Below are positions 1-9,093 of a DNA stretch of 64,000 nucleotides, piece by piece. Source of the DNA: Arthrobacter sp. AFG20 (GTDB taxonomy: Bacteria > Actinomycetota > Actinomycetes > Actinomycetales > Micrococcaceae); contig NZ_PJMC01000001.1 in NCBI RefSeq assembly GCF_002892795.1, positions 248,001 through 312,000 on the forward strand, in the 5' to 3' direction. Within the stretch, counting starts at the first letter, position 1; every line of letters begins with the position of its first letter. The translations under genes and the position numbers were made by a program. The notes beneath the pieces were generated by a model. It was given only the letters and a program-made list of their open reading frames with translations. It did not search any database and had not been told where the DNA came from.

Positions 1-1
1 G

Positions 2-544
2 CTGATCACCGGAGCCGGGCCGATCGGCCTCATGGCCATCGCCGTGGCCCGCCATGCCGGCGCCCGCAAGATCGCCATCACCGACGTCTCGGCTCCGCGG
101 CTGGAGCTTGCCCGGCAGCTCGGCGTGGACCTGGCCATCGACGTCTCCAAGACGCGGGTCCGGGAAGCGCAGCGGGAGCTGGGCATGCGCGAGGGCTTCG
201 ACGTCGGACTGGAGATGTCCGGCCACCCCACGGCGCTGCCGGAGATGATTGACAACATGAACCACGGCGGACGCATCGCCATGCTGGGCCTTCCCAGCCA
301 GTCCATCGACATCGACTGGGGCAAGGTGGTCACGCACATGCTGACACTGAAAGGCATCTACGGCCGCGAGATGTTCGAGACCTGGTACGCCATGAGCGCC
401 ATGCTGTCCTCCAGCCCGGCGGTGCACGCCAGCATCTCCGCCGTGGTCACGGACGTGCTGCCGGCCACCCAGTGGGAGAAGGGCTTCGAAATCGCGAAGG
501 CTGGCGTCGGCGGCAAGGTGGTGCTCGACTGGTCGGAAGTCTGA
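2..544 (+). CDS. tdh: L-threonine 3-dehydrogenase, C-terminal part (5' end outside window)
   Basis: This is the C-terminal half of a medium-chain dehydrogenase that oxidises L-threonine to 2-amino-3-ketobutyrate with NAD. The reading frame is open from base 2, and the first residues (ITGAGPIGLMA) are the Rossmann dinucleotide-binding glycine motif, so the zinc-binding N-terminal domain lies before the window. The product is handed to the 2-amino-3-ketobutyrate CoA ligase encoded 79 bases downstream. That coupling is the main support for tdh over another medium-chain dehydrogenase, together with the substrate-domain sequence GIYGREMFETW. It ends at the TGA at 542-544. Confidence 0.9.
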   Translation: MITGAGPIGLMAIAVARHAGARKIAITDVSAPRLELARQLGVDLAIDVSKTRVREAQRELGMREGFDVGLEMSGHPTALPEMIDNMNHGGRIAMLGLPSQSIDIDWGKVVTHMLTLKGIYGREMFETWYAMSAMLSSSPAVHASISAVVTDVLPATQWEKGFEIAKAGVGGKVVLDWSEV

Positions 545-623
545 CCTGACATCCGGCCCCGAATCTGAGCCCCCCGCCCTTCCACATCTTTTTTGACAGT
601 TTCCCAGCCGAGGAGAACCCGCC

Positions 624-1820
624 ATGTACTCAGCCATCAAGAACCAGCTCCGCGCCGAGCTCGACGACATCCGCACCGCAGGCCTCTACAAGACGGAGCG
701 CCACATCGACTCTGCCCAGGCCAGCCACATCACGGCCGGACAGATCGGTGAATCAGGCTCGCCCGTCCTGAACTTCTGCGCCAACAACTACCTGGGCCTG
801 GCCGACCACCCCGAGATCATCGCCGCGGCCAAGTCCGCCATGGACGAGCGCGGATTCGGCATGGCCAGTGTCCGGTTCATCTGCGGCACCCAGGACCTCC
901 ACCTCGAACTCGAAGCCAGGGTCTCAAAGTTCCTGGGCACGGAGGACACCATCCTGTTCTCCAGCTGCTTCGACGCGAACGGCGGCGTTTTCGAATCGCT
1001 TTTCGGCCCCGAGGACGCCATCATCTCCGACGCCCTGAACCACGCGTCCATCATCGACGGCATCCGGCTCTGCAAGGCGCAGCGGTTCCGGTACGCCAAC
1101 CAGGACATGGCCGACCTGGAGGCGAAGCTGGTGGAGGCGAAGGACGCCCGGCGGAAGATCATCGTCACCGACGGCGTCTTCTCCATGGACGGCTACCTCG
1201 CCCCGCTGGAGGCGATCTGTGACCTCGCCGAGAAGCACGACGCCCTGGTGATGGTGGACGACTCCCACGCCGTCGGGTTCATGGGAGCCACCGGAGCCGG
1301 GACTCCCGAGCACGCCGGCGTCTCCCACCGCGTGGACATCTTCACGGGCACCTTCGGGAAGGCGTTGGGCGGCGCCTCGGGCGGCTACGTGTCCGGCCGC
1401 GGCGAAGTGGTGGCGATGCTTCGGCAAAAGGCCCGCCCCTACCTCTTCTCGAACTCGCTCGCGCCGGCCATCGTGGCGGCCACCATTAAGGCCCTGGAGC
1501 TCGTGCAGACCTCGGGCGAGCTGCGGGACAGGCTGTTCCGGAACGCGGAGCTGTTCCGCCGCCGGATGACGGAGGAAGGCTTCGAACTGCTCGACGGCGA
1601 GCACGCCATTGTGCCGGTCATGTTCGGTGACGCCGTCCTGGCAGCGAAGGTGGCCGACCAGATGCTCCAGCACGGGGTCTACGTGACCGCCTTCAGTTTC
1701 CCCGTGGTGCCGCGCGGTGCCGCCCGGATCCGCGTCCAGCTGTCCGCCGCGCACAGCGCTGACGACGTCGAAACCTGCGTCCAGGCGTTCGTCAAGAGCC
1801 GGGACGCCGTGGCTGTCTAG
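624..1820 (+). CDS. kbl: glycine C-acetyltransferase (2-amino-3-ketobutyrate CoA ligase)
   Basis: A 398-residue PLP enzyme of the alpha-oxoamine synthase family that cleaves 2-amino-3-ketobutyrate with CoA to glycine and acetyl-CoA, the second step of threonine breakdown. Visible hallmarks are [10 protein letters not shown] near residue 52, the VDDSHAVGF aspartate/histidine motif that holds PLP, and the Schiff-base lysine in TFGKALGG. The ATG follows a GAGGAGA ribosome site, and length matches the family. It sits directly after tdh, so the two are probably one transcript. The same fold is used by 8-amino-7-oxononanoate synthase, but the tdh neighbour makes kbl much more likely. Confidence 0.95.
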   Translation: MYSAIKNQLRAELDDIRTAGLYKTERHIDSAQASHITAGQIGESGSPVLNFCANNYLGLADHPEIIAAAKSAMDERGFGMASVRFICGTQDLHLELEARVSKFLGTEDTILFSSCFDANGGVFESLFGPEDAIISDALNHASIIDGIRLCKAQRFRYANQDMADLEAKLVEAKDARRKIIVTDGVFSMDGYLAPLEAICDLAEKHDALVMVDDSHAVGFMGATGAGTPEHAGVSHRVDIFTGTFGKALGGASGGYVSGRGEVVAMLRQKARPYLFSNSLAPAIVAATIKALELVQTSGELRDRLFRNAELFRRRMTEEGFELLDGEHAIVPVMFGDAVLAAKVADQMLQHGVYVTAFSFPVVPRGAARIRVQLSAAHSADDVETCVQAFVKSRDAVAV

Positions 1821-1865
1821 GCCCCGGTCACCTGCAAAGTCCGGCCATCTGTAAAGATTGAGCCC

Positions 1866-2966
1866 ATGGCATCAACGTATGACGTAGTCATTGTGGGCGG
1901 CGGGATTGCCGGGCTGTCCTTGGCCTCCGCGCTGGCCGGCAAATGCACCGTGGCCCTCGTGGAGGCGGAGCAGCAGCTGGCGTACCACACGTCGTCGCGC
2001 TCGGCCCGGCAGCTCATCCCCAGCTACGGTCCGCCCGTAGTGCAGGAACTCACCGTCCGCACCCTCGAACTGATCGCGGCAGAGGACGCCACACGACCTG
2101 AGCCCGTGCTCTCCCCGCGGAGCTTTCTGCTCATCGGGGACGAGGAATCCGTGCAGGCTGAGGCCAGCGGCCAGATGCGCCGCGTCAGTCACGAGGAAGC
2201 GCTGGGGCTTTGCCCGGCGCTGAAACCGGAGTCCTTCTCCGCTGCCGGCCTGGACACCGGGTCCTTTGGCTGCGACGCGCCGGTGCTCTTGGAGGGGCAC
2301 CGGGCGCGCGCCGAGGCGGCCGGCGTCGACATCATCACCGGCGCCCGCGTCCACTCCGCCCAGCGGCTTGGATCAAGCTGGGAGGTCGGCGCCGGGCAGG
2401 AAGGCTTCTCCGCCGGTGTTCTGGTCAACGCGGCCGGCGCCTGGGCGGACGAGCTGGCGGTGCTGAGCGGCGTCGAGAAGATCGGACTGCAGCCGTACCG
2501 GCGCACGGCGGCGATTGTCGGCGTCGACCATCCGCTGCCGGAAGGCAGCCCCATGGTGGCCGCCGCCGACGATTCCTTCTACTTCCGCAGGGAAGGAAGC
2601 GACGTGCTGATCTCGCCGTCGGAACACGTGGCCAGCGCGGCGGAGGACTCACGTCCCCGTCCCGGGGACGTGGGGCGGCTCATCTCGCGGCTCAATACGC
2701 TGACGACGCTGGGGATCGGCCCCGTCCGGACGGCCTGGACCGGCTTGCGCACCGAGGCGGCCGACGGCGTGCCGGTCGTGGGCTTCGACGCCGAGGCCCG
2801 CGGTTTCTTTTGGCTCGCCGGCCAGGGCGGCTACGGTTTCCAGACGTCGTCGGGCATCGCGGAACTGGCCGCGGCCCAGATCCTGGCGGGGCAGGGCGCC
2901 GGCACGGGTCCGGTATCCCGGACGGCGGATGCGCTGGCTGCGACGCGCTGGTCCATCCGGCGCTGA
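1866..2966 (+). CDS. FAD-dependent amino-acid oxidase/dehydrogenase family protein
   Basis: A 366-residue DAO-superfamily flavoprotein. The N-terminus carries the GxGxxG dinucleotide motif (VVIVGGGIAGLSLA), and the C-terminus has the second FAD-binding stretch (FFWLAGQGGYGFQTSSG). The family covers glycine oxidase, D-amino-acid dehydrogenase and sarcosine oxidase, and the sequence alone does not fix the substrate. It starts 45 bases after kbl and ends 12 bases before hutI, so it probably belongs to an amino-acid degradation operon. It is likely a cytoplasmic or membrane-peripheral enzyme, as no transmembrane segment is seen. Confidence 0.8.
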   Translation: MASTYDVVIVGGGIAGLSLASALAGKCTVALVEAEQQLAYHTSSRSARQLIPSYGPPVVQELTVRTLELIAAEDATRPEPVLSPRSFLLIGDEESVQAEASGQMRRVSHEEALGLCPALKPESFSAAGLDTGSFGCDAPVLLEGHRARAEAAGVDIITGARVHSAQRLGSSWEVGAGQEGFSAGVLVNAAGAWADELAVLSGVEKIGLQPYRRTAAIVGVDHPLPEGSPMVAAADDSFYFRREGSDVLISPSEHVASAAEDSRPRPGDVGRLISRLNTLTTLGIGPVRTAWTGLRTEAADGVPVVGFDAEARGFFWLAGQGGYGFQTSSGIAELAAAQILAGQGAGTGPVSRTADALAATRWSIRR

Positions 2967-2978
2967 AGAATGGGATCC

Positions 2979-4190
2979 ATGAGCACCCTGATCACCAACA
3001 TTGCCGAACTGATGACCCAGGACGCGGAGCACCGCGTCCTCAAGGACGCTGCAGTGGTGATCGAGGGTGAACGGATCTCCTGGATGGGCCAGGCATCCTC
3101 GGCCCCGGCAGCCGACGATGCCGTGGACGCGGGCGGTCGCGCCGTGCTGCCCGGCTGGGTGGACTCCCACACGCACCTGATTTTCGCGGGCGACCGGACG
3201 GCGGAGTTCGAGGCCCGGATGGCAGGGGAGGAATACAGCGCCGGCGGCATCGCCGTCACCACCGAAGCCACCCGGAACACCGGCGACTACGACCTCACGC
3301 GGCTGGCCCAGGGGCGCGTCGCCGAAGCCGTGTCGCAGGGCACGACGTACCTGGAGACAAAAACCGGCTACGGCCTGGACCTCGAGCAGGAGGCCAGGAG
3401 TGCACGGATCGCCTCGACGGTGGCGGACGAGGTCACCTACCTGGGCGCCCACCTGGTGCCGGCCGGGATCGATGCGGATGAATACACCAAACTTGTCTGC
3501 GGCCCGATGCTGGATGCGGTCCGCCCCTACGTGACGTGGGCGGACGTGTTCTGCGAACGGGGCGCCTTCTCGGAGGAGCAGTCCCGCGCCGTGCTGCAGG
3601 CCTGCCGCGACGCCGGCCTGGGGCTGCGGGTGCACGGCAACCAGCTGGGGCACGGCCCCGGCGTCCGCCTCGCGGTGGAGTTCGGTGCGGCCAGCGTGGA
3701 CCACGTCAACTATCTTTCGGAGCAGGACGTCACAGACCTCGCCGCCGGCTGGTCGGGCTGGGATGCCGCCGCAGGAACGGGCGGGCGGGGAACGGTGGCC
3801 ACCTGCCTGCCGGCCTGCGACCTCTCCACCCGCCAGCCGCTGGCACCCGGCCGTCAGCTCCTGGACGCCGGCGTGCCCGTGGCGCTCGCATCCAACTGCA
3901 ACCCCGGCACGTCTTACACGAGCTCCATGGCATTCTGCGTCACCACCGCGGTCCTCCAGATGGGACTGAGTGTTCATGAGGCCGTCCGGGCGGCCACGTA
4001 CGGTGGCGCCCTGGCGCTCCAGCGCGAGTCCGGTAACGACGTCGACGGCGAACGCGCCGTGGGGTCCCTCGCAGTCGGCCACCGGGCGGACCTGCACGTC
4101 CTCAACGCCCCATCCGCCACCCACCTCGCCTACCGTCCCGGCATGCCGCTGACCCACGCGGTTTGGCGTGCAGGGGTGCGGTCGCGGTAG
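2979..4190 (+). CDS. hutI: imidazolonepropionase
   Basis: A 403-residue amidohydrolase that opens the ring of imidazolonepropionate to formiminoglutamate in histidine degradation. The metal-binding VDSHTHLIF motif (HxH), the HGNQLG stretch and the late SNCNPGT segment fit HutI. The start is set at the internal ATG (MSTLITNIAEL) rather than the ATG at 2970, because family members begin this way; neither has a strong ribosome site. No hutH, hutU or formiminoglutamase gene is visible here, so the rest of the pathway must lie elsewhere. It is probably co-transcribed with the flavoprotein 12 bases upstream. Confidence 0.9.
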   Translation: MSTLITNIAELMTQDAEHRVLKDAAVVIEGERISWMGQASSAPAADDAVDAGGRAVLPGWVDSHTHLIFAGDRTAEFEARMAGEEYSAGGIAVTTEATRNTGDYDLTRLAQGRVAEAVSQGTTYLETKTGYGLDLEQEARSARIASTVADEVTYLGAHLVPAGIDADEYTKLVCGPMLDAVRPYVTWADVFCERGAFSEEQSRAVLQACRDAGLGLRVHGNQLGHGPGVRLAVEFGAASVDHVNYLSEQDVTDLAAGWSGWDAAAGTGGRGTVATCLPACDLSTRQPLAPGRQLLDAGVPVALASNCNPGTSYTSSMAFCVTTAVLQMGLSVHEAVRAATYGGALALQRESGNDVDGERAVGSLAVGHRADLHVLNAPSATHLAYRPGMPLTHAVWRAGVRSR

Positions 4191-4260
4191 TGTCAGGCGG
4201 TGCCGTTACCCGCCGCCGGTGACGCAAGATGATCATTAAGGGTCTGATACAATCAAAAAG

Positions 4261-4276
4261 CGTCATTTTCGTGACG
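4261..4276. promoter_or_regulatory. inverted repeat before deoR-type gene, candidate autoregulatory operator
   Basis: CGTCATTTTCGTGACG is a perfect 5-bp inverted repeat (CGTCA/TGACG) with a 6-bp spacer, 22 bases before the regulator's ATG. A -10-like TACAAT lies just upstream at 4248-4253. Position and symmetry suggest an operator used by the DeoR protein itself. Binding is inference. Confidence 0.4.
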
Positions 4277-4298
4277 TTTAGATCTTGAAAGGCCCCGC

Positions 4299-5087
4299 AT
4301 GACACGCACCGACCGGCTGACGGCCATCCTTGATCTCCTGGCCGAGGCCGGCCAGGTGGAAGTCGAGGAAATCGTCACCCGGCTCGGCGTGTCACCGGCA
4401 ACCGCCCGGCGGGACCTGGACAGCCTGGCCAAGCGGCGGCTGCTGACCCGGACCCGCGGCGGCGCCACCACCGGCGCCCTGGCCTACGACCTTCCCGGCA
4501 GGTACAACCGGGACGACCATGCCCTGGCCAAGCAGGAGATTGCCCTGGCCGCCTCGGCGCTCATCGCCCCGGGCATGGTCATCGGCCTGTGCGGCGGAAC
4601 CACGAGCACCGCGCTGGCGCAGATCCTGGCCACCCGCGAGGACCTTAACTCGCCGTCGAACCAGCCCACCCTGACCGTGGTCACCAACGCCATCAACATC
4701 GCCTCGCAGCTTGCCGTCCGGCCCAACATCAAGGTGATGGTGACCGGCGGCATCCTCAACCCGCGGTCCTATGAACTCGTGGGCCCGTACACCGACATCA
4801 TCATGCAGAAGGTGGTGCTGGACATCGCCTTCATCGGGGTCAACGGCGTCGACCCCGAGGTGGGGCCCACCAACACCGGCGAGGCCGAGGCAACGGTCAA
4901 CGCCCTGCTGGCCAGCCGCGCCAGCCAGTCCTACGTCATCGCAGACTCCTCGAAGGTGGGCCGCCGGGCCTTCGCCACCATGGACGGCTACAACTTCAAC
5001 CGGCTCATCACCGACTCGGGCATTTCCGCGGCCGACAAGGCCGCGTTCGAAGCCCGCGGCACCGAAGTGCTCGTGGCCGGCGCCTAG
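4299..5087 (+). CDS. DeoR family transcriptional regulator
   Basis: A 262-residue repressor. Residues 1-60 form the DeoR winged helix-turn-helix (RLTAILDLLAEAGQVEVEEIVTRLGVSPATARRDL). The rest is the DeoR C-terminal sugar-phosphate sensor, with the glycine-rich GLCGGTTST phosphate loop and the VNGVDPEVG segment. Members usually repress sugar or amino-sugar phosphate catabolism. No sugar operon lies next to it, so the target is unknown, apart from possible autoregulation through the dyad at 4261. Its stop overlaps the stop of the convergent phosphatase gene by 3 bases. Confidence 0.88.
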   Translation: MTRTDRLTAILDLLAEAGQVEVEEIVTRLGVSPATARRDLDSLAKRRLLTRTRGGATTGALAYDLPGRYNRDDHALAKQEIALAASALIAPGMVIGLCGGTTSTALAQILATREDLNSPSNQPTLTVVTNAINIASQLAVRPNIKVMVTGGILNPRSYELVGPYTDIIMQKVVLDIAFIGVNGVDPEVGPTNTGEAEATVNALLASRASQSYVIADSSKVGRRAFATMDGYNFNRLITDSGISAADKAAFEARGTEVLVAGA

Positions 5088-5764
5088 AAGACCACCGGCG
5101 GGGCGTCCAGCACCGTTTCGTCCACCCTCCGGTCCACCCACTGGGTGAACGGTGTGTCGAGTTCGTACTTGCCCAGGCTGTTGCGGACCAGCATGCGGAC
5201 CTCGGCGTTTTCGGGGTTGTTCAGCGACTCGAAGTATTCCACGGACCAGTGGAACCAGCGCATGCAGAAGAGGCGCATGGTCAGCCCGTGCGTAACCAGC
5301 AGGGCGTTGGGGGAGTAGTCCGGCTTGGACCAGTGCCGGTACAGGGTTTCCATGAACGAGGAGATCCGGTCGTAGACGTCGGAGCCGGACTCGCCCTCCC
5401 GGAAGCGGTAAAAGAAGTGGCCGTAGGCGTTGCGGAGTTCCTTCTGGTCCTCGATGTCGCCGGAGATCTGGAAGTTGGCCCAGTCCTGTTCGCGCAGCCG
5501 CGGCTCCTCGATCACCCGTTCCGTCAGGGGGCCCAGATCCAGCGCCTCGAGGGTCTGGTAGGCGCGCAGGTACGGTGAGACGTAGACGCTCACCTGCCGG
5601 CCGTCCAGCTCGCGCCGGATGCGTTCCCCGGCGGCCTTCGCCTGCTCCAGGCCGAGCTCCGTGAGCGGAATCCGGTAGTCGGGCACCCTGTTGTAGATGG
5701 AGGTATCCGCGTTGGCCGCCGACTGGCCGTGCCGGATCATGATGATTTTCCCGGGAGCGCTCAT
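5084..5764 (-). CDS. histidine phosphatase family protein (phosphoglycerate mutase-like)
   Basis: A 226-residue branch-1 histidine phosphatase. The phosphohistidine motif MIRHGQSAAN is near the N-terminus, and the second catalytic histidine lies in LLVTHGLTMRLF. A downstream arginine-rich helix and the glutamate in EEPRLREQDWANF complete the active-site pattern. The start is the ATG giving MSAPGKIIMIRHGQ; the frame stays open further upstream, but that stretch runs antisense into the next gene. The substrate is unknown: the family covers sugar, nucleotide and alpha-ribazole phosphatases. It is convergent with the DeoR gene. Confidence 0.88.
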   Translation of the reverse strand: MSAPGKIIMIRHGQSAANADTSIYNRVPDYRIPLTELGLEQAKAAGERIRRELDGRQVSVYVSPYLRAYQTLEALDLGPLTERVIEEPRLREQDWANFQISGDIEDQKELRNAYGHFFYRFREGESGSDVYDRISSFMETLYRHWSKPDYSPNALLVTHGLTMRLFCMRWFHWSVEYFESLNNPENAEVRMLVRNSLGKYELDTPFTQWVDRRVDETVLDAPPVVF

Positions 5765-5851
5765 AGTTCCCCAGCATAGGGTCAGCCCGCGGCCGGACAG
5801 GAACCGACTGGCTGACAGGAAAGTACCAGCCGATGCAGGCAAGATAGGAAC

Positions 5852-6631
5852 ATGTTGGTTCCCTCCCGCCGTCGGCTGCGGTTCGAAGTCTGGATTGTCC
5901 TCGGGCTGTCGCTCGGACAGTCCGCCGTCTACTCCGTGGTGCAGCTGCTGGACAAAATGACCCGGGCACCGCTGGCGCAGGGGACGTCCACGTTGAACAG
6001 GTCGCAAAGCACGCGCGAGTACTTCGACCTCACCTACCAGCTGCTGGACAGCATCTTCGCCCTGGTGCCGGTCCTGCTGGTGATCTACTTTCTGACAGAC
6101 CAGCGCCAGGCGAAGTCCGGCTCCGGTCAGGACGCCGGCTCCGCGTTCCGGAAGCTGGGATTCAACCTTGCCCGGCCGGGCAAGGACCTGCTGCAGGGGC
6201 TCGGGCTGGCCGCCCTGATCGGCATCCCCTCGCTGGGCCTCTACGCCGCCGGGCGGGCCTTGGGCATTACGACGGCGATCATCCCGAGCGGTCTGGACGC
6301 CTACTGGTGGACGGTGCCCGTTCTGATCCTGTCCGCCCTGCGCCACGCTGTCGTGGAGGAAGTCATTGTGGTGGGCTATCTCCTGGACCGGTTCGGCAAA
6401 TTCGGCTGGTCCATGCCCCTGGCGATCTTTGTGTCCTCAATGCTTCGCGGCAGCTACCACCTGTACCAGGGGTTCGGGCCCTTCATTGGAAACGCCATCA
6501 TGGGCGTGGTCTTCGCCTGGATTTACACCAGGACCCGGCGGGTGATGCCGCTCGTGATCGCGCATGCCCTGCTGGACATCGTCGCATTCGTCGGGTTCAG
6601 CCTGTTCGGCAAAGCCGTCGGGCTGGGCTAG
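5852..6631 (+). CDS. CPBP family intramembrane glutamic endopeptidase
   Basis: A 259-residue polytopic membrane protein of the CAAX-prenyl-protease/bacteriocin-processing (Abi) family. Several hydrophobic spans are clear. The three family motifs are recognisable: the double glutamate in HAVVEEVIVVGYLLDR, the histidine in SMLRGSYHLYQG, and the final HALLDIVAF histidine. The usual EExxxR arginine is not at its normal place; the arginine comes a few residues later. The substrate is unknown. It diverges from the phosphatase gene 87 bases away. Confidence 0.8.
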   Translation: MLVPSRRRLRFEVWIVLGLSLGQSAVYSVVQLLDKMTRAPLAQGTSTLNRSQSTREYFDLTYQLLDSIFALVPVLLVIYFLTDQRQAKSGSGQDAGSAFRKLGFNLARPGKDLLQGLGLAALIGIPSLGLYAAGRALGITTAIIPSGLDAYWWTVPVLILSALRHAVVEEVIVVGYLLDRFGKFGWSMPLAIFVSSMLRGSYHLYQGFGPFIGNAIMGVVFAWIYTRTRRVMPLVIAHALLDIVAFVGFSLFGKAVGLG

Positions 6632-6747
6632 TGATCCGGGGCCAGCGGTCCTGGGCCAGGAACAGCGGTTAAAAGTGATTCGGCCGCCATCGGCGGGTGA
6701 CGTCGTTGGCACCCGCTGATGGCGGCCGAAGTGGAGGGCGGGAGGCG

Positions 6748-7386
6748 TCAGATGGTGACGGCGCCCGCAGCGGTTTCGAACGTGACGGAAAGGATACCCG
6801 GCGTACCGTGCGGGGCGACCCAGTTCACGGCGACGTCCTCCAGCGGCCTTTCGACCGGCTCGCCGAGCCACTCGGTCACGCGCTCGGCAGAGCCCGCGAT
6901 GGTGAGGCTGGACATCTTCACATTGCTGTCATAGGCGTTGGACGGGTGCAGTTCCGCATCACCCTCCCACTTCAGCATGTACGGAACCTGCGGGTCGGCG
7001 ATCAGGCCCAGGATGCCGATCTGCTTCCAGACCAACTCCCGGCCGTCGGGGAACTTGCGGTTGCCGTTGACCGCGGAGCGGCCCAGGCGTTCCTCGAAGG
7101 GGGCGAGGTCGTCAACTTCGACGCACCACCCCATCCAGCCGCCACCCGCCGCGGACCGGGCCCGGACGGCCTGGCCGAAAGGTGCCTTGTCCGACGCCGG
7201 GTGGTCCAGTACCTCAACAACCTCGAGGTACTTGTGGCCAGCCAGCGGAATGATCATGTTCCGGGTCCCAAACCGGGGGTGCACCCCACCCTTTACGGCT
7301 TCGACGCCGAGGGCAGAGGAGATACGTTCGGTGGTGGCCGCCAGGCCATCGTGTTCACAGGCGTAAGAGACGTGATCCATGCGCAT
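6748..7386 (-). CDS. VOC family protein (glyoxalase-like domain)
   Basis: A 212-residue protein starting MRMDHVSYACEHDGLAATTERI, a typical vicinal-oxygen-chelate/glyoxalase-like beginning with a metal-ligand histidine in DHVSYA. The repeated beta-alpha-beta-beta-beta pattern can be followed, and WMGWCVEVDDLAPFEERLG is the second module's start. Members include dioxygenases, isomerases and resistance proteins, and nothing here fixes the reaction. The gene is isolated, and a DtxR/IdeR-like palindrome lies 37-54 bases upstream of its start, which suggests iron-linked control. Confidence 0.75.
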   Translation of the reverse strand: MRMDHVSYACEHDGLAATTERISSALGVEAVKGGVHPRFGTRNMIIPLAGHKYLEVVEVLDHPASDKAPFGQAVRARSAAGGGWMGWCVEVDDLAPFEERLGRSAVNGNRKFPDGRELVWKQIGILGLIADPQVPYMLKWEGDAELHPSNAYDSNVKMSSLTIAGSAERVTEWLGEPVERPLEDVAVNWVAPHGTPGILSVTFETAAGAVTI

Positions 7387-7422
7387 GCCCTCATCTTGGC
7401 ACTTTGTGAGGTGGCTCTCAGC

Positions 7423-7440
7423 TTAGGTTCACCTAACCTT
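7423..7440. promoter_or_regulatory. DtxR/IdeR-like iron box
   Basis: TTAGGTTCACCTAACCTT closely follows the DtxR-family consensus half-sites TTAGGTT and CTAACCT; only the central bases and the last positions differ. It lies between the VOC gene (minus strand) and the metY leader (plus strand). On position it could repress either, with the VOC gene nearer. The consensus is established for actinobacterial DtxR/IdeR/DmdR; binding here is inference. Confidence 0.55.
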
Positions 7441-7512
7441 GCGAAAAGTCCATACTTTGACGAAGTTCTTCACAAAGCTGTGCGCGTAACAGTCCCATTC
7501 CTACACTGATCG

Positions 7513-7597
7513 CAGGTCATGAGTGCCAGCGAAGAAAGCCCCGGCTCGCTGGCCGGCAACCCTCCAACCGCGGCGGGGTGCCCCGGGTGAAGACCTG
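7513..7597 (+). ncRNA. SAM-IV riboswitch upstream of metY
   Basis: The leader carries the SAM-IV pattern: outer stem CAGGTC/GACCTG, the conserved CATGAGTGCCAGCG, the paired GCCCCGGCTCGCTGGCCGGCA arm, and the GGGGTGCCCCGGGTGA segment that forms the pseudoknot. SAM-IV is known almost only from Actinobacteria, in front of sulfur-amino-acid genes. The metY start is 77 bases downstream. Binding of S-adenosylmethionine is expected to lower metY expression. Confidence 0.92.
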
Positions 7598-7673
7598 GCT
7601 GCGCGGCGCCCGCCGTGCGGCAAGCGCGGGCCTGTGCCGGGACCAGCACACGCCCTTCAGCAGAGGAGCCTGC

Positions 7674-8990
7674 ATGTCCAACGCATGGTCATTCGAAACC
7701 CGCCAGATCCACGCCGGCCAGGTGCCTGACGCCGCCACCGGTGCCCGGTCACTGCCGATCTACCAGACGACGTCGTTCGTCTTCCCCAGCGCCGAAAGTG
7801 CAGCGGACCGCTTCGCGCTCGCCGAGATCGCGCCCATCTACACCCGGATCGGCAACCCCACCCAGGACGCCGTTGAACAGCGCATCGCCAGTCTGGAAGG
7901 AGGGCTTGCGGCACTGCTCCTGAGCTCCGGCCAGGCCGCCGAAACGTACGCCATCCTTAACATCGCCGAGGCCGGCGACCATGTGGTGGCCAGCCCCAGC
8001 CTTTACGGCGGCACCTACAACCTGCTGGCCCACACCCTGAAGAAGTTCGGCGTCTCCGTCACTTTCGTGGCGGACCCGGACAACCTGGAGCAGTGGCGCG
8101 ACGCCGTGCAGCCCAACACCAAGCTCTTCTTTGCCGAGGTGGTGTCCAACCCCCGGCAGGATGTCCTGGACATCGAGGGCGTTGCCCGGGCAGCCCACGT
8201 GGCCGGCGTGCCGCTGATCGTGGACAACACCCTGTCCACGCCCTACCTCATCCGTCCGCTCGAGTGGGGCGCGGACGTCGTGGTGCACTCGGCCACCAAA
8301 TACCTCGGCGGGCACGGTGCCGCCATCGCCGGTGTCATCGTCGATTCAGGAAACTTCGACTTCGGCAAGGACCCGGGGCGCTTCCCGGGCTTCAATACGC
8401 CGGACCCCACCTACAACGGGCTGGTCTACGCCCGGGACCTCGGGGCCGGCGGTGCCCTGGGCGCCAACCTGTCCTACATCCTTAAGGCCCGCGTCCAGCT
8501 GCTCCGCGACCTGGGCTCCGCGGTGTCCCCGTTCAATGCCTTCCTCATCGCGCAGGGCCTTGAAACACTGAGCCTGCGGGTGGAGCGCCACGTGGCCAAC
8601 GCGGTAGCCGTGGCCAGCTGGCTGGAAGCCCGGGATGACGTGGAGTCCGTGGCCTACGCCGGACTGCCGTCCAGCCCCTGGTATGAGCGGGGCCTGAAGT
8701 ACGGGCCCAAGGGCACCGGCGCGGTGGTGGCTTTTACGGTGTCCGGCGGCGCCGACGCCGGAAAGCGCTTCGTGGACGCCCTGGAACTGCACTCTCACGT
8801 GGCGAACATCGGGGATGTCCGCTCCCTCGTCATCCACCCGGCGTCGACCACGCACAGCCAGCTCACGCCGGAGCAGCAGCGCGTGGCCGGGGTTGCCCCC
8901 GGTCTGGTCCGGCTGTCGGTCGGGTTGGAGCACATCGATGACATCCTGGCCGACCTCGACGCCGGATTCCGGGCGGCGAAGGGCGCCTGA
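7674..8990 (+). CDS. metY: O-acetylhomoserine sulfhydrylase (aminocarboxypropyltransferase)
   Basis: A 438-residue PLP enzyme of the Cys/Met metabolism family that makes homocysteine from O-acetylhomoserine and sulfide. The PLP lysine lies in VVHSATKYLGGHG, preceded by the VDNTLSTPYL aspartate motif. The C-terminal VRLSVGLEHIDDILADL is family-typical. The start is the ATG after an AGAGGAG ribosome site, giving MSNAWSFETRQIHAG; an earlier in-frame start would lie inside the riboswitch. Length (about 430) and the following metX support metY over cystathionine synthases. It is controlled by the SAM-IV riboswitch and makes direct sulfhydrylation the likely methionine route. Confidence 0.93.
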   Translation: MSNAWSFETRQIHAGQVPDAATGARSLPIYQTTSFVFPSAESAADRFALAEIAPIYTRIGNPTQDAVEQRIASLEGGLAALLLSSGQAAETYAILNIAEAGDHVVASPSLYGGTYNLLAHTLKKFGVSVTFVADPDNLEQWRDAVQPNTKLFFAEVVSNPRQDVLDIEGVARAAHVAGVPLIVDNTLSTPYLIRPLEWGADVVVHSATKYLGGHGAAIAGVIVDSGNFDFGKDPGRFPGFNTPDPTYNGLVYARDLGAGGALGANLSYILKARVQLLRDLGSAVSPFNAFLIAQGLETLSLRVERHVANAVAVASWLEARDDVESVAYAGLPSSPWYERGLKYGPKGTGAVVAFTVSGGADAGKRFVDALELHSHVANIGDVRSLVIHPASTTHSQLTPEQQRVAGVAPGLVRLSVGLEHIDDILADLDAGFRAAKGA

Positions 8991-9010
8991 CTTTCCCGCG
9001 CTACCGGTGC

Positions 9011-9040
9011 GACTCCCATCCTCTGAAGGGGCTGGGAGTC
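9011..9040 (+). terminator. hairpin after metY, possible terminator
   Basis: GACTCCCA and TGGGAGTC form an 8-bp stem around a 14-base loop, 20 bases after the metY stop and before the second riboswitch. There is no strong T run after it, so a terminator role is tentative. Confidence 0.35.
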
Positions 9041-9093
9041 ACACTGCCGTCACATTCTTCGCTCACCCGTCCGACTGTTTCGTAAACTGGCAA

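Noticed and set aside
2649..4157. A 502-residue minus-strand frame across hutI
   Set aside because: It is antisense to a well-supported enzyme and shows no domain.
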